Assembly: GCF_036946495.1 (NCBI RefSeq)
Contig: NZ_JAQIIX010000002.1
Span: 1,736,001-1,800,000, forward strand
Source of the DNA: Mycolicibacterium neoaurum
GTDB taxonomy: Bacteria > Actinomycetota > Actinomycetes > Mycobacteriales > Mycobacteriaceae
Direction of reading: 5' to 3'
DNA: 64,000 nt
Made by a program: the position numbers and the translations under genes. Under the pieces are notes generated by a model. It did not search any database, was not told the DNA's origin, and was given only the letters and a program-made list of their open reading frames with translations. This document shows positions 41,389-48,759 of the stretch, in pieces. Positions within the stretch are counted from its first letter, which is position 1, and the number at the start of each line of letters is the position of its first letter.

Positions 41389-42165
41389 ATGGCTGATGCC
41401 GGGCCGGTGGTGGCCGATCTGCGCGCCGAGAGCGCCGAGCTCGACAGCATGGTTTCTGAGCTGTCGGACCAGCAATGGCGGACGGACACCCCCGCCCCCG
41501 GGTGGACCATCGCCCACCAGATCGCCCACCTGTGGTGGACCGACAAGGTGGCCCTACAGTCGGCGACCGACGAGGCCGCGTTCGGCACGGTTCTGGCCGA
41601 GGCAGGTAAGGACCCACTCGGCTTCGTCGACGCGGGCGCCGAGCGACTGGCGGCCACTCCCCCGGCGGAGCTGCTGGCCAACTGGCGAGCCGACCGCACG
41701 CGACTGCACGATGCACTGCTCGACATCCCCGACGGCCGAAAGCTGCCATGGTTCGGCCCGCCGATGAGCCCGACGTCCATGGCCACTGCTCGACTCATGG
41801 AGACCTGGGCCCACGGTCTCGATGTCGCCGATGCGCTGGGGATCCGCAGGCCCGGCACCGAACGACTGCGGTCGATCGCCCATATCGGTTATCGCACAAG
41901 AGATTTCGCTTTCACCGTGCACGGCCTTACCCCGCCTGCGGAAATGTTTCACGTGGAACTACGCGCTCCGGACGGGCAGCTGTGGTCCTGGGGACCGCAG
42001 GACGCCGCCCAGACCGTGACCGGCAGCGCCGAGGACTTCTGCATGCTGGTCACCCAACGCCGCGCGCCGGCCGACCTCGATATCGTGGCCACCGGCGCCG
42101 ATGCCCAGAAGTGGCTGACCATCGCACAGGCCTTCGCCGGGCCGCCGGGCAAGGGCCGCGGGTGA
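41389..42165 (+). CDS. TIGR03084/DinB-like metal-binding protein (mycothiol-dependent maleylpyruvate isomerase family, Rv0036c-like)
   Basis: A 258-residue protein. The N-terminal four-helix DinB-like domain has APGWTIAHQIAHLWWTDKVA (His ligand) and ATARLMETWAHGLDVADALG (His ligand, H-x-x-D), the metal-site pattern of the mycothiol-dependent isomerase superfamily. The C-terminal half (RDFAFTVHGLTPPAEMFHVE, AEDFCMLVTQRRAPADLDIV) is the SCP2-like part of TIGR03084. It is likely to use mycothiol in thiol transfer; no substrate is known. Positional equivalent of Rv0036c. A parS-like sequence lies within codons for MFHVEL. Confidence 0.85.
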   Translation: MADAGPVVADLRAESAELDSMVSELSDQQWRTDTPAPGWTIAHQIAHLWWTDKVALQSATDEAAFGTVLAEAGKDPLGFVDAGAERLAATPPAELLANWRADRTRLHDALLDIPDGRKLPWFGPPMSPTSMATARLMETWAHGLDVADALGIRRPGTERLRSIAHIGYRTRDFAFTVHGLTPPAEMFHVELRAPDGQLWSWGPQDAAQTVTGSAEDFCMLVTQRRAPADLDIVATGADAQKWLTIAQAFAGPPGKGRG

Positions 42166-42269
42166 TCGTCCCGGCCGCCCGTCCCGAGTAGCATGGCTCC
42201 GGGCGCGCAGGACCGCCCGAAGTCCGCTCGAAGGGGCTCAGCCCTCCTGCCGTAGTCGTCGTTCAACGA

Positions 42270-42315
42270 CCTCTTCTCAGCCCGGCTTCGCGGACGACGG
42301 GCATCTGAGAGGAGG
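42270..42315 (+). promoter_or_regulatory. Leader hairpin that covers the ankyrin gene's ribosome-binding site
   Basis: CCTCTTCTCAG (42270-42280) can pair with CTGAGAGGAGG (42305-42315) with one G-U pair. An inner CCCG/CGGG stem (42281-42284 with 42298-42301) extends it. The 3' arm contains the GAGAGGAGG Shine-Dalgarno of the gene at 42321. A second anti-SD-like string, CCCTCC, lies upstream at about 42242-42247. The leader after a possible TAGCAT -10 box (42189-42194) would be about 120 nt. Confidence 0.5.
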
Positions 42316-42320
42316 CCGTC

Positions 42321-43532
42321 ATGGCCAGTTCGCTGCCCGACAATCCTTCGCTGTCCCGCCTGCGCGTCGTCGCACGCGATCTTCAGCGGCAGGCAACAGC
42401 GGGGGATCCCAACGCACTCGCGCTGATCCGCGCCCACCACCCCCGGCCCGACAGCACCATCGTGGACCGCCCTGTCGCACTGCACGTTGCCCAGCTCACC
42501 ACCGCCCGCCGGTACGGCTTCAGCGGTTGGCCCGCACTGGTGCGCTACCTCGAGGCGGTCGACCAGCTGAGCATCGACCCGTCCCGCTTCGACGAGTCCA
42601 CCGCCGATCTCGCCGACCGGTTCTGCGCGCTGGCATGCCTGCGCTATGACGGAGCCGATGCTCCGCCGCGCCGCGCGGCGGCCGCCGCGTTGCTCCGCGA
42701 TCGATCGGAACTGGTCGAGGGAAACCCCTGGGCGGCCGCCGCCGCGAGTGACGTCCGCGCGTTGTCTGCCCAGCTACGTGAGTCCCCCGATCTGGCGTCG
42801 ACCGCCGGTGGGCCCTTCGGGTGGCCGCCGCTGATGTATCTCGCGTACGCCCGAGTGCCCGGCGGGGACAGCATCGCCGCCGCCGAACTGCTTCTCGATG
42901 CCGGAGCCGACCCCGATGCCGGATATCTATGGCGCGGGATGGCGACACCATTCACGGTGCTGACCGGCGTATTCGGGGAGGGTGAGCAGGGGCCGCGGCG
43001 TCAGCCCCGCCACCCCGATGTCGACGAACTGGCCGCCCTACTGCTGCGTCGCGGCGCGCACCCGGTGGACCAACAGACCCTCTACAACCGCATGTTCCGA
43101 CCCGACGATGCACACCTGCGCCTGCTGTTCGAGCACGGGCTGGCCGACGCCGGTCCGAGCCCGTGGGAGCGCCGCCTCGGCGAGGCGATGGAGACACGCG
43201 ACCAGATGTGGCAACGCCAGATCATCTGGGCCGCCGACAACGGTTTCGCCCGCCGGCTGGCACTGCTGGCGCGCCACGGCATCGACACCCGTGGGGCGCA
43301 ACCGGTCACCCGCGAGCTGCCCGAGAACCCGAACCTGCCCGACGCCGACGGGGCCACCGCGCTGCACCACGCCGCCTGGTCCGGTGACCTGACGCTGATC
43401 CGGCGTCTCCTGGACGCCGGCGCGGATCCCACGCTGCGCGACACCCGATTCGACGCCACACCCGGTGAATGGGCCGACCACGCCTACGAGACCGAAGCCG
43501 CCGAACTACTGCGCCTCATGACAGATCGCTGA
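42321..43532 (+). CDS. Ankyrin-repeat protein
   Basis: A 403-residue soluble protein. The N-terminal part (1-80) has a helical LARDLQ-like region and YGFSGWPALVRYLEAVDQLS, often seen at the start of actinobacterial ankyrin proteins. Repeats follow: GWPPLMYLAYARVPGGDSIA with AELLLDAGADPDAG, DELAALLLRRGAHP, and the best match at about 345-375, DGATALHHAAWSGDLTLIRR followed by LLDAGADPTLRD. Ankyrin repeats bind proteins; the partner is unknown. AGAGGAGG precedes the ATG and can be masked by a leader hairpin. It marks the junction between the Rv0036c-side and Rv3906c-side blocks. Its last 17 nt overlap the convergent gene. Confidence 0.82.
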   Translation: MASSLPDNPSLSRLRVVARDLQRQATAGDPNALALIRAHHPRPDSTIVDRPVALHVAQLTTARRYGFSGWPALVRYLEAVDQLSIDPSRFDESTADLADRFCALACLRYDGADAPPRRAAAAALLRDRSELVEGNPWAAAAASDVRALSAQLRESPDLASTAGGPFGWPPLMYLAYARVPGGDSIAAAELLLDAGADPDAGYLWRGMATPFTVLTGVFGEGEQGPRRQPRHPDVDELAALLLRRGAHPVDQQTLYNRMFRPDDAHLRLLFEHGLADAGPSPWERRLGEAMETRDQMWQRQIIWAADNGFARRLALLARHGIDTRGAQPVTRELPENPNLPDADGATALHHAAWSGDLTLIRRLLDAGADPTLRDTRFDATPGEWADHAYETEAAELLRLMTDR

Positions 43533-44019
43533 CCGCGTCGGCCGCCCCGTCCCCATCGGTATCGGTGAACCGCACATCCCAGCGGCCGTCACCGTCACGG
43601 TCGGCATAGGCGAATCCGGAACCGAGCACCCGGTCGGCGAGCCCGTCGGCGTCGACATCGACCAACCGCTCCCCCGGCGCACCGTCCCCGTCGAAATCGA
43701 CCACGGGCCCGCCGAAGGCCTCCGCACCGTCCAGACCCAACCAGCGCAGCTGTCCCGCCCGATCCACCGCGACCGCCCAGGTGCCCGAGCCGTCGTCGGT
43801 GAAGTAGGCCGGCGCCGGGCCATCACGGTTGTGCACGGCATGATCGGCCAGACCGTCACCAGGCGTGCCGTCCAGGTCGGCCAGTGCGTCATCGACGTGT
43901 CCGTCCCCGTCGAGATCGAGCCCGAAGGCGTCGAGCACGCCGTCACCGTCGAGATCGACGGTCGGTTCAACCGACCAGATGTCCGCGCCGCCCGCGCCGT
44001 CGGAGAGGCAATAGTCCAT
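43516..44019 (-). CDS. DxDxDG-repeat (EF-hand-like) protein, Rv3906c-like
   Basis: A 167-residue, very acidic protein built almost entirely of calcium-binding-like loops: DLDGDGVLD, DLDGDGHVDDALADLDG, DFDGDGAPGERLVDVDADGL, DRDGDGRWDVRFTDTDGDG. The spacing (about 10-15 residues) resembles thrombospondin type 3 or dockerin loops rather than canonical EF hands with full helices. There is no signal peptide, so it may be cytosolic. AGGAGG precedes the ATG, and it starts 15 nt after the pcnA stop, so it is co-transcribed with pcnA as in M. tuberculosis Rv3907c-Rv3906c. Function unknown. Confidence 0.8.
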   Translation of the reverse strand: MDYCLSDGAGGADIWSVEPTVDLDGDGVLDAFGLDLDGDGHVDDALADLDGTPGDGLADHAVHNRDGPAPAYFTDDGSGTWAVAVDRAGQLRWLGLDGAEAFGGPVVDFDGDGAPGERLVDVDADGLADRVLGSGFAYADRDGDGRWDVRFTDTDGDGAADAVSDLS

Positions 44020-44034
44020 ACCTCCTCAGACGCA

Positions 44035-45495
44035 TCAGGACTGCTGGGCGTTCCACCATTTTCTGAGCTCGGCGACCGCCTCGTCATGCTCCAGCGGACC
44101 ACGCTCGAGTCGCAGGTCCTTGAGGTACTTCCACGCCTTGCCGACCAGCGGCCCGGCCGGGATGTCCAGGATCGCCATGATCTCGTTACCGTCCAGATCG
44201 GGCCGCACCCGACCCAGATCCTCCTTGGCCGCGATCTCAGCGATCCGGGCCTCGAGATCGTCATAATTGGCGCGCAGGCGCGCCGCCCGGCGCTTGTTGC
44301 GGGTGGTGCAATCCGCGCGGACCAGCTTGTGCAACCGGTCCAGCAGTGGACCGGCATCGGTCACATAGCGCCGCACCGCGGAGTCGGTCCACTTGCCATC
44401 GCCGTAACCGTGGAAACGCAGATGCAGGTACACCAGCTGCGAGACATCGTCGACCATCTGCTTGGAGTACTTCAGCGCCCGCATCCGCTTGCGGGTCATC
44501 TTGGCCCCGACCACCTCGTGGTGATGAAAGCTCACCCCGCCATCGGACTCGTGCCTGCGGGTCGCCGGCTTGCCGATGTCGTGCAGCAGCGCGGCCCACC
44601 GCAACACCAGGTCCGGACCGTCGGTTTCCAGGTCGATGGCCTGCTGGAGCACCGTCAGCGAATGCCAGTAGACATCTTTGTGCTGGTGATGCTCGTCGAT
44701 GGCCATCCGCATATCGCCGACCTCGGGCAGCACCACATCGCCCAGCCCGGTCTGGACCATCAGATCGATACCGGCGACCGGATCGGCGCCGATGATCAGC
44801 TTGTCCAGCTCGGCGGCCACCCGTTCGGCGGTGATGCGCCCCAACTGCGGTGCCATCTCGATGAGCGCCTCAAGCACCCGCGGCGCCACCCCGAAGCGGA
44901 GCTGGGAAACGAATCGCGCGGCGCGCAGCATCCGCAGCGGATCATCACCGAAGGACACCTGCGGTTCGGCGGGGGTGTCGAGGATCCGCTGACGCAGTGC
45001 GGCGATCCCACCGAGCGGATCGCAGAACTCGGCGAGCCCGCCGGGGGCATCGGGGTGGATGCGTACCGCCATCGCGTTGACCGTGAAATCGCGACGGATC
45101 AGGTCGTCTTCCAGACGATCACCGAAGCGCACCTCGGGGTTGCGCGAGACCTGGTCGTAGCTGTCGGCCCGGAAGGTGGTGATCTCCATCCGGTATCCGG
45201 CCTTGCCGACGCCGAGGGTTCCGAATTCGATGCCGGTTTCCCAGAGCGCGTCGGCCCACCCGCGCAGCAGCTTCTGCATCTGCTTGGGCCGCGCGTCGGT
45301 GGTGAAATCCAGATCGTTGCCCAGCCGGCCCAGCAACGCATCGCGCACGCTCCCGCCGACCAGATACAGCTGGTGGCCGGCCTCGGCGAACCGCGCGCCC
45401 AGTTCGGTTAACACCGGTCCGTACTCGCTCAGCGCCACAAACGCGCCCGCCAACAGTTCGACATCGGCGGCGTCTGGGGTCTGGTGGTCCGGCAC
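44035..45495 (-). CDS. pcnA: CCA-adding / poly(A) polymerase family nucleotidyltransferase PcnA
   Basis: A 486-residue class II nucleotidyltransferase. LYLVGGSVRDALLGRLGNDL and DFTTDA are the catalytic GGS and DxD motifs. RRDFTVNAMAVRI and FGDDPLRMLRAARFVSQLRF are the conserved neck blocks. An HD-type phosphohydrolase-like domain has RWAALLHDIGKPATRR. In mycobacteria the enzyme completes or repairs the tRNA CCA end. The GTG at 45495 is set by TAGACT 8 nt upstream; the frame runs on for 182 codons without coding character. Divergent from mutT4 by 109 bp, each with a leaderless promoter. Confidence 0.94.
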   Translation of the reverse strand: MPDHQTPDAADVELLAGAFVALSEYGPVLTELGARFAEAGHQLYLVGGSVRDALLGRLGNDLDFTTDARPKQMQKLLRGWADALWETGIEFGTLGVGKAGYRMEITTFRADSYDQVSRNPEVRFGDRLEDDLIRRDFTVNAMAVRIHPDAPGGLAEFCDPLGGIAALRQRILDTPAEPQVSFGDDPLRMLRAARFVSQLRFGVAPRVLEALIEMAPQLGRITAERVAAELDKLIIGADPVAGIDLMVQTGLGDVVLPEVGDMRMAIDEHHQHKDVYWHSLTVLQQAIDLETDGPDLVLRWAALLHDIGKPATRRHESDGGVSFHHHEVVGAKMTRKRMRALKYSKQMVDDVSQLVYLHLRFHGYGDGKWTDSAVRRYVTDAGPLLDRLHKLVRADCTTRNKRRAARLRANYDDLEARIAEIAAKEDLGRVRPDLDGNEIMAILDIPAGPLVGKAWKYLKDLRLERGPLEHDEAVAELRKWWNAQQS

Positions 45496-45503
45496 GTTCG
45501 GGG

Positions 45504-45509
45504 AGTCTA
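45504..45509 (-). promoter_or_regulatory. Leaderless -10 box (TAGACT) of pcnA
   Basis: On the minus strand TAGACT lies 8 nt before the GTG at 45495. Confidence 0.5.
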
Positions 45510-45591
45510 GTGACGCCACCGGGGTGGTAACGACCCGGCGACAGCCCGGCCACGACGGGCGCGTGTGGCGATCAGGTGAACCGACGGCAAC

Positions 45592-45597
45592 TATCAT
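45592..45597 (+). promoter_or_regulatory. Leaderless -10 box (TATCAT) of mutT4
   Basis: TATCAT lies 7 nt before the GTG at 45605 and about 85 bp from the divergent pcnA -10 box. Confidence 0.5.
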
Positions 45598-45604
45598 CGC
45601 TTGG

Positions 45605-46387
45605 GTGTCGGACGGCGAGCAGGCCAAACCGCGACGGCGCCGAGGGCGTCGCCGCGGTCGCCGGGCTGCCGGTCCGCCCGCAGCGGATGCGCCACCGGGC
45701 TCGACCTCGAGCAACGGCGCGGCGGCGCCGGCCGCCAACGGCGAACCCAAACAGGCCAAACCGGGCCAGAATCGCAGGCCCCGGCCCGACCGCAGAGCCC
45801 CCGATCGGCTGCGCACCGTGCACGAGACCTCGGCGGGCGGGCTGGTCATCGACGGTATCGACGGTCCGAAGGAGACGCAGGTCGCGGCGTTGATCGGCCG
45901 GGTTGACCGGCGCGGTCGGATGTTGTGGTCACTGCCCAAGGGGCATATCGAGGTCGGTGAGACCGCCGAGCAGACGGCGATCCGCGAGGTCGCCGAGGAG
46001 ACCGGGATCCAGGGCAGTGTGTTGGCCGCACTGGGAAGCATCGACTACTGGTTCGTGACCGAGGGCCGGCGCGTCCACAAGACCGTGCACCATTACCTGA
46101 TGCGTTTCCTCGGCGGCGACCTCTCCGACGAGGACATGGAGGTCACCGAGGTGGCCTGGGTTCCGCTGCGTGATCTGCCCGCCAGGCTGGCCTACGCCGA
46201 CGAACGGCGTCTCGCGGTAGTCGCCGGTGAGCTCATCGACAAGCTGCACAGCGATGGCGAGGACGCCCTGCCGCCGCTACCGCCCAGCGCTCCTCGGCGT
46301 CGCCCACAGACCCATTCGCACACCCGCAACCGTCGCCCGGAGGAGTCGCCACCGCGGCGGGCGAACGGTTGCGGACCCGGCCAATGA
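45605..46387 (+). CDS. mutT4: NUDIX hydrolase MutT4
   Basis: A 260-residue NUDIX protein. The N-terminus (1-70) is Arg/Pro/Ala-rich and probably disordered (KPRRRRGRRRGRR). The NUDIX fold (about 70-210) carries the box GHIEVGETAEQTAIREVAEE followed by TGI, matching G-x5-E-x7-REUxEExGU. M. tuberculosis MutT4 (Rv3908) is the positional homologue, implicated in nucleotide-pool or diphosphate hydrolysis. The C-terminal tail is again basic and Pro-rich. The stop overlaps the next start (ATGA), beginning the mutT4-Rv3909-murJ operon. Confidence 0.9.
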   Translation: MSDGEQAKPRRRRGRRRGRRAAGPPAADAPPGSTSSNGAAAPAANGEPKQAKPGQNRRPRPDRRAPDRLRTVHETSAGGLVIDGIDGPKETQVAALIGRVDRRGRMLWSLPKGHIEVGETAEQTAIREVAEETGIQGSVLAALGSIDYWFVTEGRRVHKTVHHYLMRFLGGDLSDEDMEVTEVAWVPLRDLPARLAYADERRLAVVAGELIDKLHSDGEDALPPLPPSAPRRRPQTHSHTRNRRPEESPPRRANGCGPGQ

Positions 46388-48759
46388 GACAGGCGAGGGT
46401 GCTCCTTCGCGTCCTCGTCGCCGCGCTTCTCGTCCTGCTGTTCGCCGGCCCCGTTCCGGCGGCCGCCCAACCCGGCGAGACGACGTTCCTGCGGTTGCAC
46501 ATCGACCGCGTCAGCCCCGACACCGTCACCACCACCAGCGGCTCGGTGGTCACCGTCGCCGGAACGGTGCGCAACACCGGGGATCGGCCGGTCCGTGATG
46601 TCGTCGTCCGCCTCGAGCACGCCCCCGCGGTCACCGGATCGGCCGGGCTGCGGACAAACCTGACCGGCAATCTCGATCAGTACACCCCGGTCGGGCCGTT
46701 CATCACGGTGTCCGGCGAGCTGCAACGCGGACAGCAGGTCCCGTTCACGCTGTCCTATCCGGTCCGTGGCGCCGGGGAACCGACCTTGCAGATCGACCAG
46801 CCCGGCGTCTATCCCCTGCTGGTCAACGTCAACGGCACCCCCGATTACGGTGCCCCGGCCCGCCTCGACGATGCGCGTCTGCTGCTCCCGGTGCTCGGCG
46901 TACCGCCCGACCCCGCCAGCGGTGACGACCCCGGAAATCAGGGCCTGTCTGCGGTGGTCCCCCCGGATACCTCGCGTCCGGTGGCCACGACCGTGTTGTG
47001 GCCACTGGCCGACCGACCCCGGCTGGCGGCAGGCATCCCCGGTGGGACGACACCCGTACGCCTGCTCGACGATGACCTGGCGACCTCGCTGGCACCGGGT
47101 GGCCGACTGGACACCCTGCTGTCGGCGGCCGATTTCGCCACCAGCGGGCCGGTCGACGCCGACGGCGCGGTCCGCGCCGCGGTGTGTCTGGCCGTCGATC
47201 CCGACCTGCTGATCACCGTCAACGCGATGACGGGCGGTTACGTCGTCAGCGACGATCCGGCGGGAGGTCTCAACGCCCCGACACGTCCGGGTATCGGCCA
47301 GGACGCGGCCGTCGGTTGGCTCAACCGGCTCAAGGCACTTGCCCAGCGTCTGTGCGTCACACCGACGGTCTACGCGCAGGCCGACCTGGACGCGCTGCAC
47401 CGGGTCGGTGATCGCGGACTGAGCACCACCGCGACGGGCGCGGCCGCCGATATCGTCGACCAGATCCTCGGGGTGCGTTCGGTGCGCGGGGCAACCCTGG
47501 TCGGCGACGGCCCGCTGACCGACGGGGCGGTGTCGCTACTGGCCGGGCAGAACCCGACCGTGGCGGTCTCGGCCGGTGCACTGACCGCCGAGGACACCGG
47601 GCCGACCGACGTCTCCCCGCAGCGCTACGCCCAGCAGGTGGTGGTCGCACCCTTCGATCCCGCGCTGGGCGCCGCGCTGGCCGGAGTCGGGGCCACGCCT
47701 CGCACACCGACCTATCTGGACACCGGACTGGACATTCCGCTGGACCATGACTCCCGGGTGGCCCGCCTGCAGGATGCGCTCGGCGCATTGCAGTGGCGTG
47801 GCCTGCGACCCGAGGCGCAGGGACGCACCCAGCTCGTCGTACCGCCGCTGACCTGGGACCTCAGTCCCGATGAGGCCCAGAGCGTGCTGACCGCGGTGGC
47901 GACCGCGATCAGGGCGGGGCTGGCCGTGCCGCGGCCACTACCGGTGGTGCTGCAGGAGACACCCGCATTGGCACCGTTCGATTCCAGCGCTCCCCCGTCA
48001 TGGTCCGGTGATGGCGCCGGCACCTTCGACAACGGCGTGACCTCCGGTATCGGCGCGATCACCGGACGCGTGTGGGGGCTGACTGCGGCGTTGACCGTCG
48101 ACGAACGCACCGGCCTGACCGGTAACCAGTACACCGCTCCCCTACGTGAGGACATGTTGCGCGCCGTGAGCCAGTCGATACCGGCGCAGTCGCGCAATGG
48201 CGCCGCCCAGCAACGTCTTTCGACGGTCAGCCGTACCGTCGCGGATCTGTTCGGCGCGGTCACCGTCGTCAACCCCGGTGGCTCGTACACGCTGGCCACC
48301 GAGCGCAGTCCGCTACCGCTGGCGCTGCGCAACGATCTGCCCGTACCGATCCGGGTCCGGCTGCGCATCGACGCGCCGCCGGGGATGACGGTGACCGACC
48401 CCGGGGAGATCGAATTGCCGCCGGGTTTCCTTCCGGTGCGGGTGCCCATCGAGGTGCACTTCACCCAGCGCTTCGCCGTCGACGTCGCCCTGACCACTGC
48501 CGACGGCATGGCATTGGGCGACCCGGTGCGGTTATCGGTGCATTCCAACGCCTACGGCAAGGTGCTGTTCTTCATCACCCTGACCGGAGGGCTGATCCTG
48601 GCGCTGCTTGTCGGTCGCCGATTGTGGCACCGATTCCGGGGCGAGCCCGACCGGGCGGACCTGGTGCCGCCCACCAGGGAACCGCGCAGGCCCGACCCGT
48701 TGGACACCGCATTGGCCCACACCGCCGAGGACACCCCCCGCCCGGAGCGGACCCGATGA
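46384..48759 (+). CDS. Large secreted/membrane protein, DUF6049 (Rv3909-like)
   Basis: A 791-residue exported protein. Signal peptide at 1-31 (LLRVLVAALLVLLFAGPVPA). The long outside region begins with a beta-rich domain (TTSGSVVTVAGTVRNTGDRP) and continues to about residue 715. A single C-terminal membrane helix (VLFFITLTGGLILALLVGRR) precedes a short basic cytosolic tail. The family always sits between mutT4 and murJ in mycobacteria, pointing to a role with MurJ in envelope assembly, but no activity is known. ATGA overlaps at both ends show tight translational coupling. A TTG at 46369 is an alternative start. Confidence 0.88.
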   Translation: MRQARVLLRVLVAALLVLLFAGPVPAAAQPGETTFLRLHIDRVSPDTVTTTSGSVVTVAGTVRNTGDRPVRDVVVRLEHAPAVTGSAGLRTNLTGNLDQYTPVGPFITVSGELQRGQQVPFTLSYPVRGAGEPTLQIDQPGVYPLLVNVNGTPDYGAPARLDDARLLLPVLGVPPDPASGDDPGNQGLSAVVPPDTSRPVATTVLWPLADRPRLAAGIPGGTTPVRLLDDDLATSLAPGGRLDTLLSAADFATSGPVDADGAVRAAVCLAVDPDLLITVNAMTGGYVVSDDPAGGLNAPTRPGIGQDAAVGWLNRLKALAQRLCVTPTVYAQADLDALHRVGDRGLSTTATGAAADIVDQILGVRSVRGATLVGDGPLTDGAVSLLAGQNPTVAVSAGALTAEDTGPTDVSPQRYAQQVVVAPFDPALGAALAGVGATPRTPTYLDTGLDIPLDHDSRVARLQDALGALQWRGLRPEAQGRTQLVVPPLTWDLSPDEAQSVLTAVATAIRAGLAVPRPLPVVLQETPALAPFDSSAPPSWSGDGAGTFDNGVTSGIGAITGRVWGLTAALTVDERTGLTGNQYTAPLREDMLRAVSQSIPAQSRNGAAQQRLSTVSRTVADLFGAVTVVNPGGSYTLATERSPLPLALRNDLPVPIRVRLRIDAPPGMTVTDPGEIELPPGFLPVRVPIEVHFTQRFAVDVALTTADGMALGDPVRLSVHSNAYGKVLFFITLTGGLILALLVGRRLWHRFRGEPDRADLVPPTREPRRPDPLDTALAHTAEDTPRPERTR

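Noticed and set aside
43831..45411. 526-codon plus-strand frame opposite pcnA
   Set aside because: Antisense shadow of pcnA, rich in His, Gln and Gly, without a start signal.
45496..46041. N-terminal extension of pcnA over mutT4
   Set aside because: The frame lies opposite mutT4 coding sequence and its translation has no nucleotidyltransferase character.
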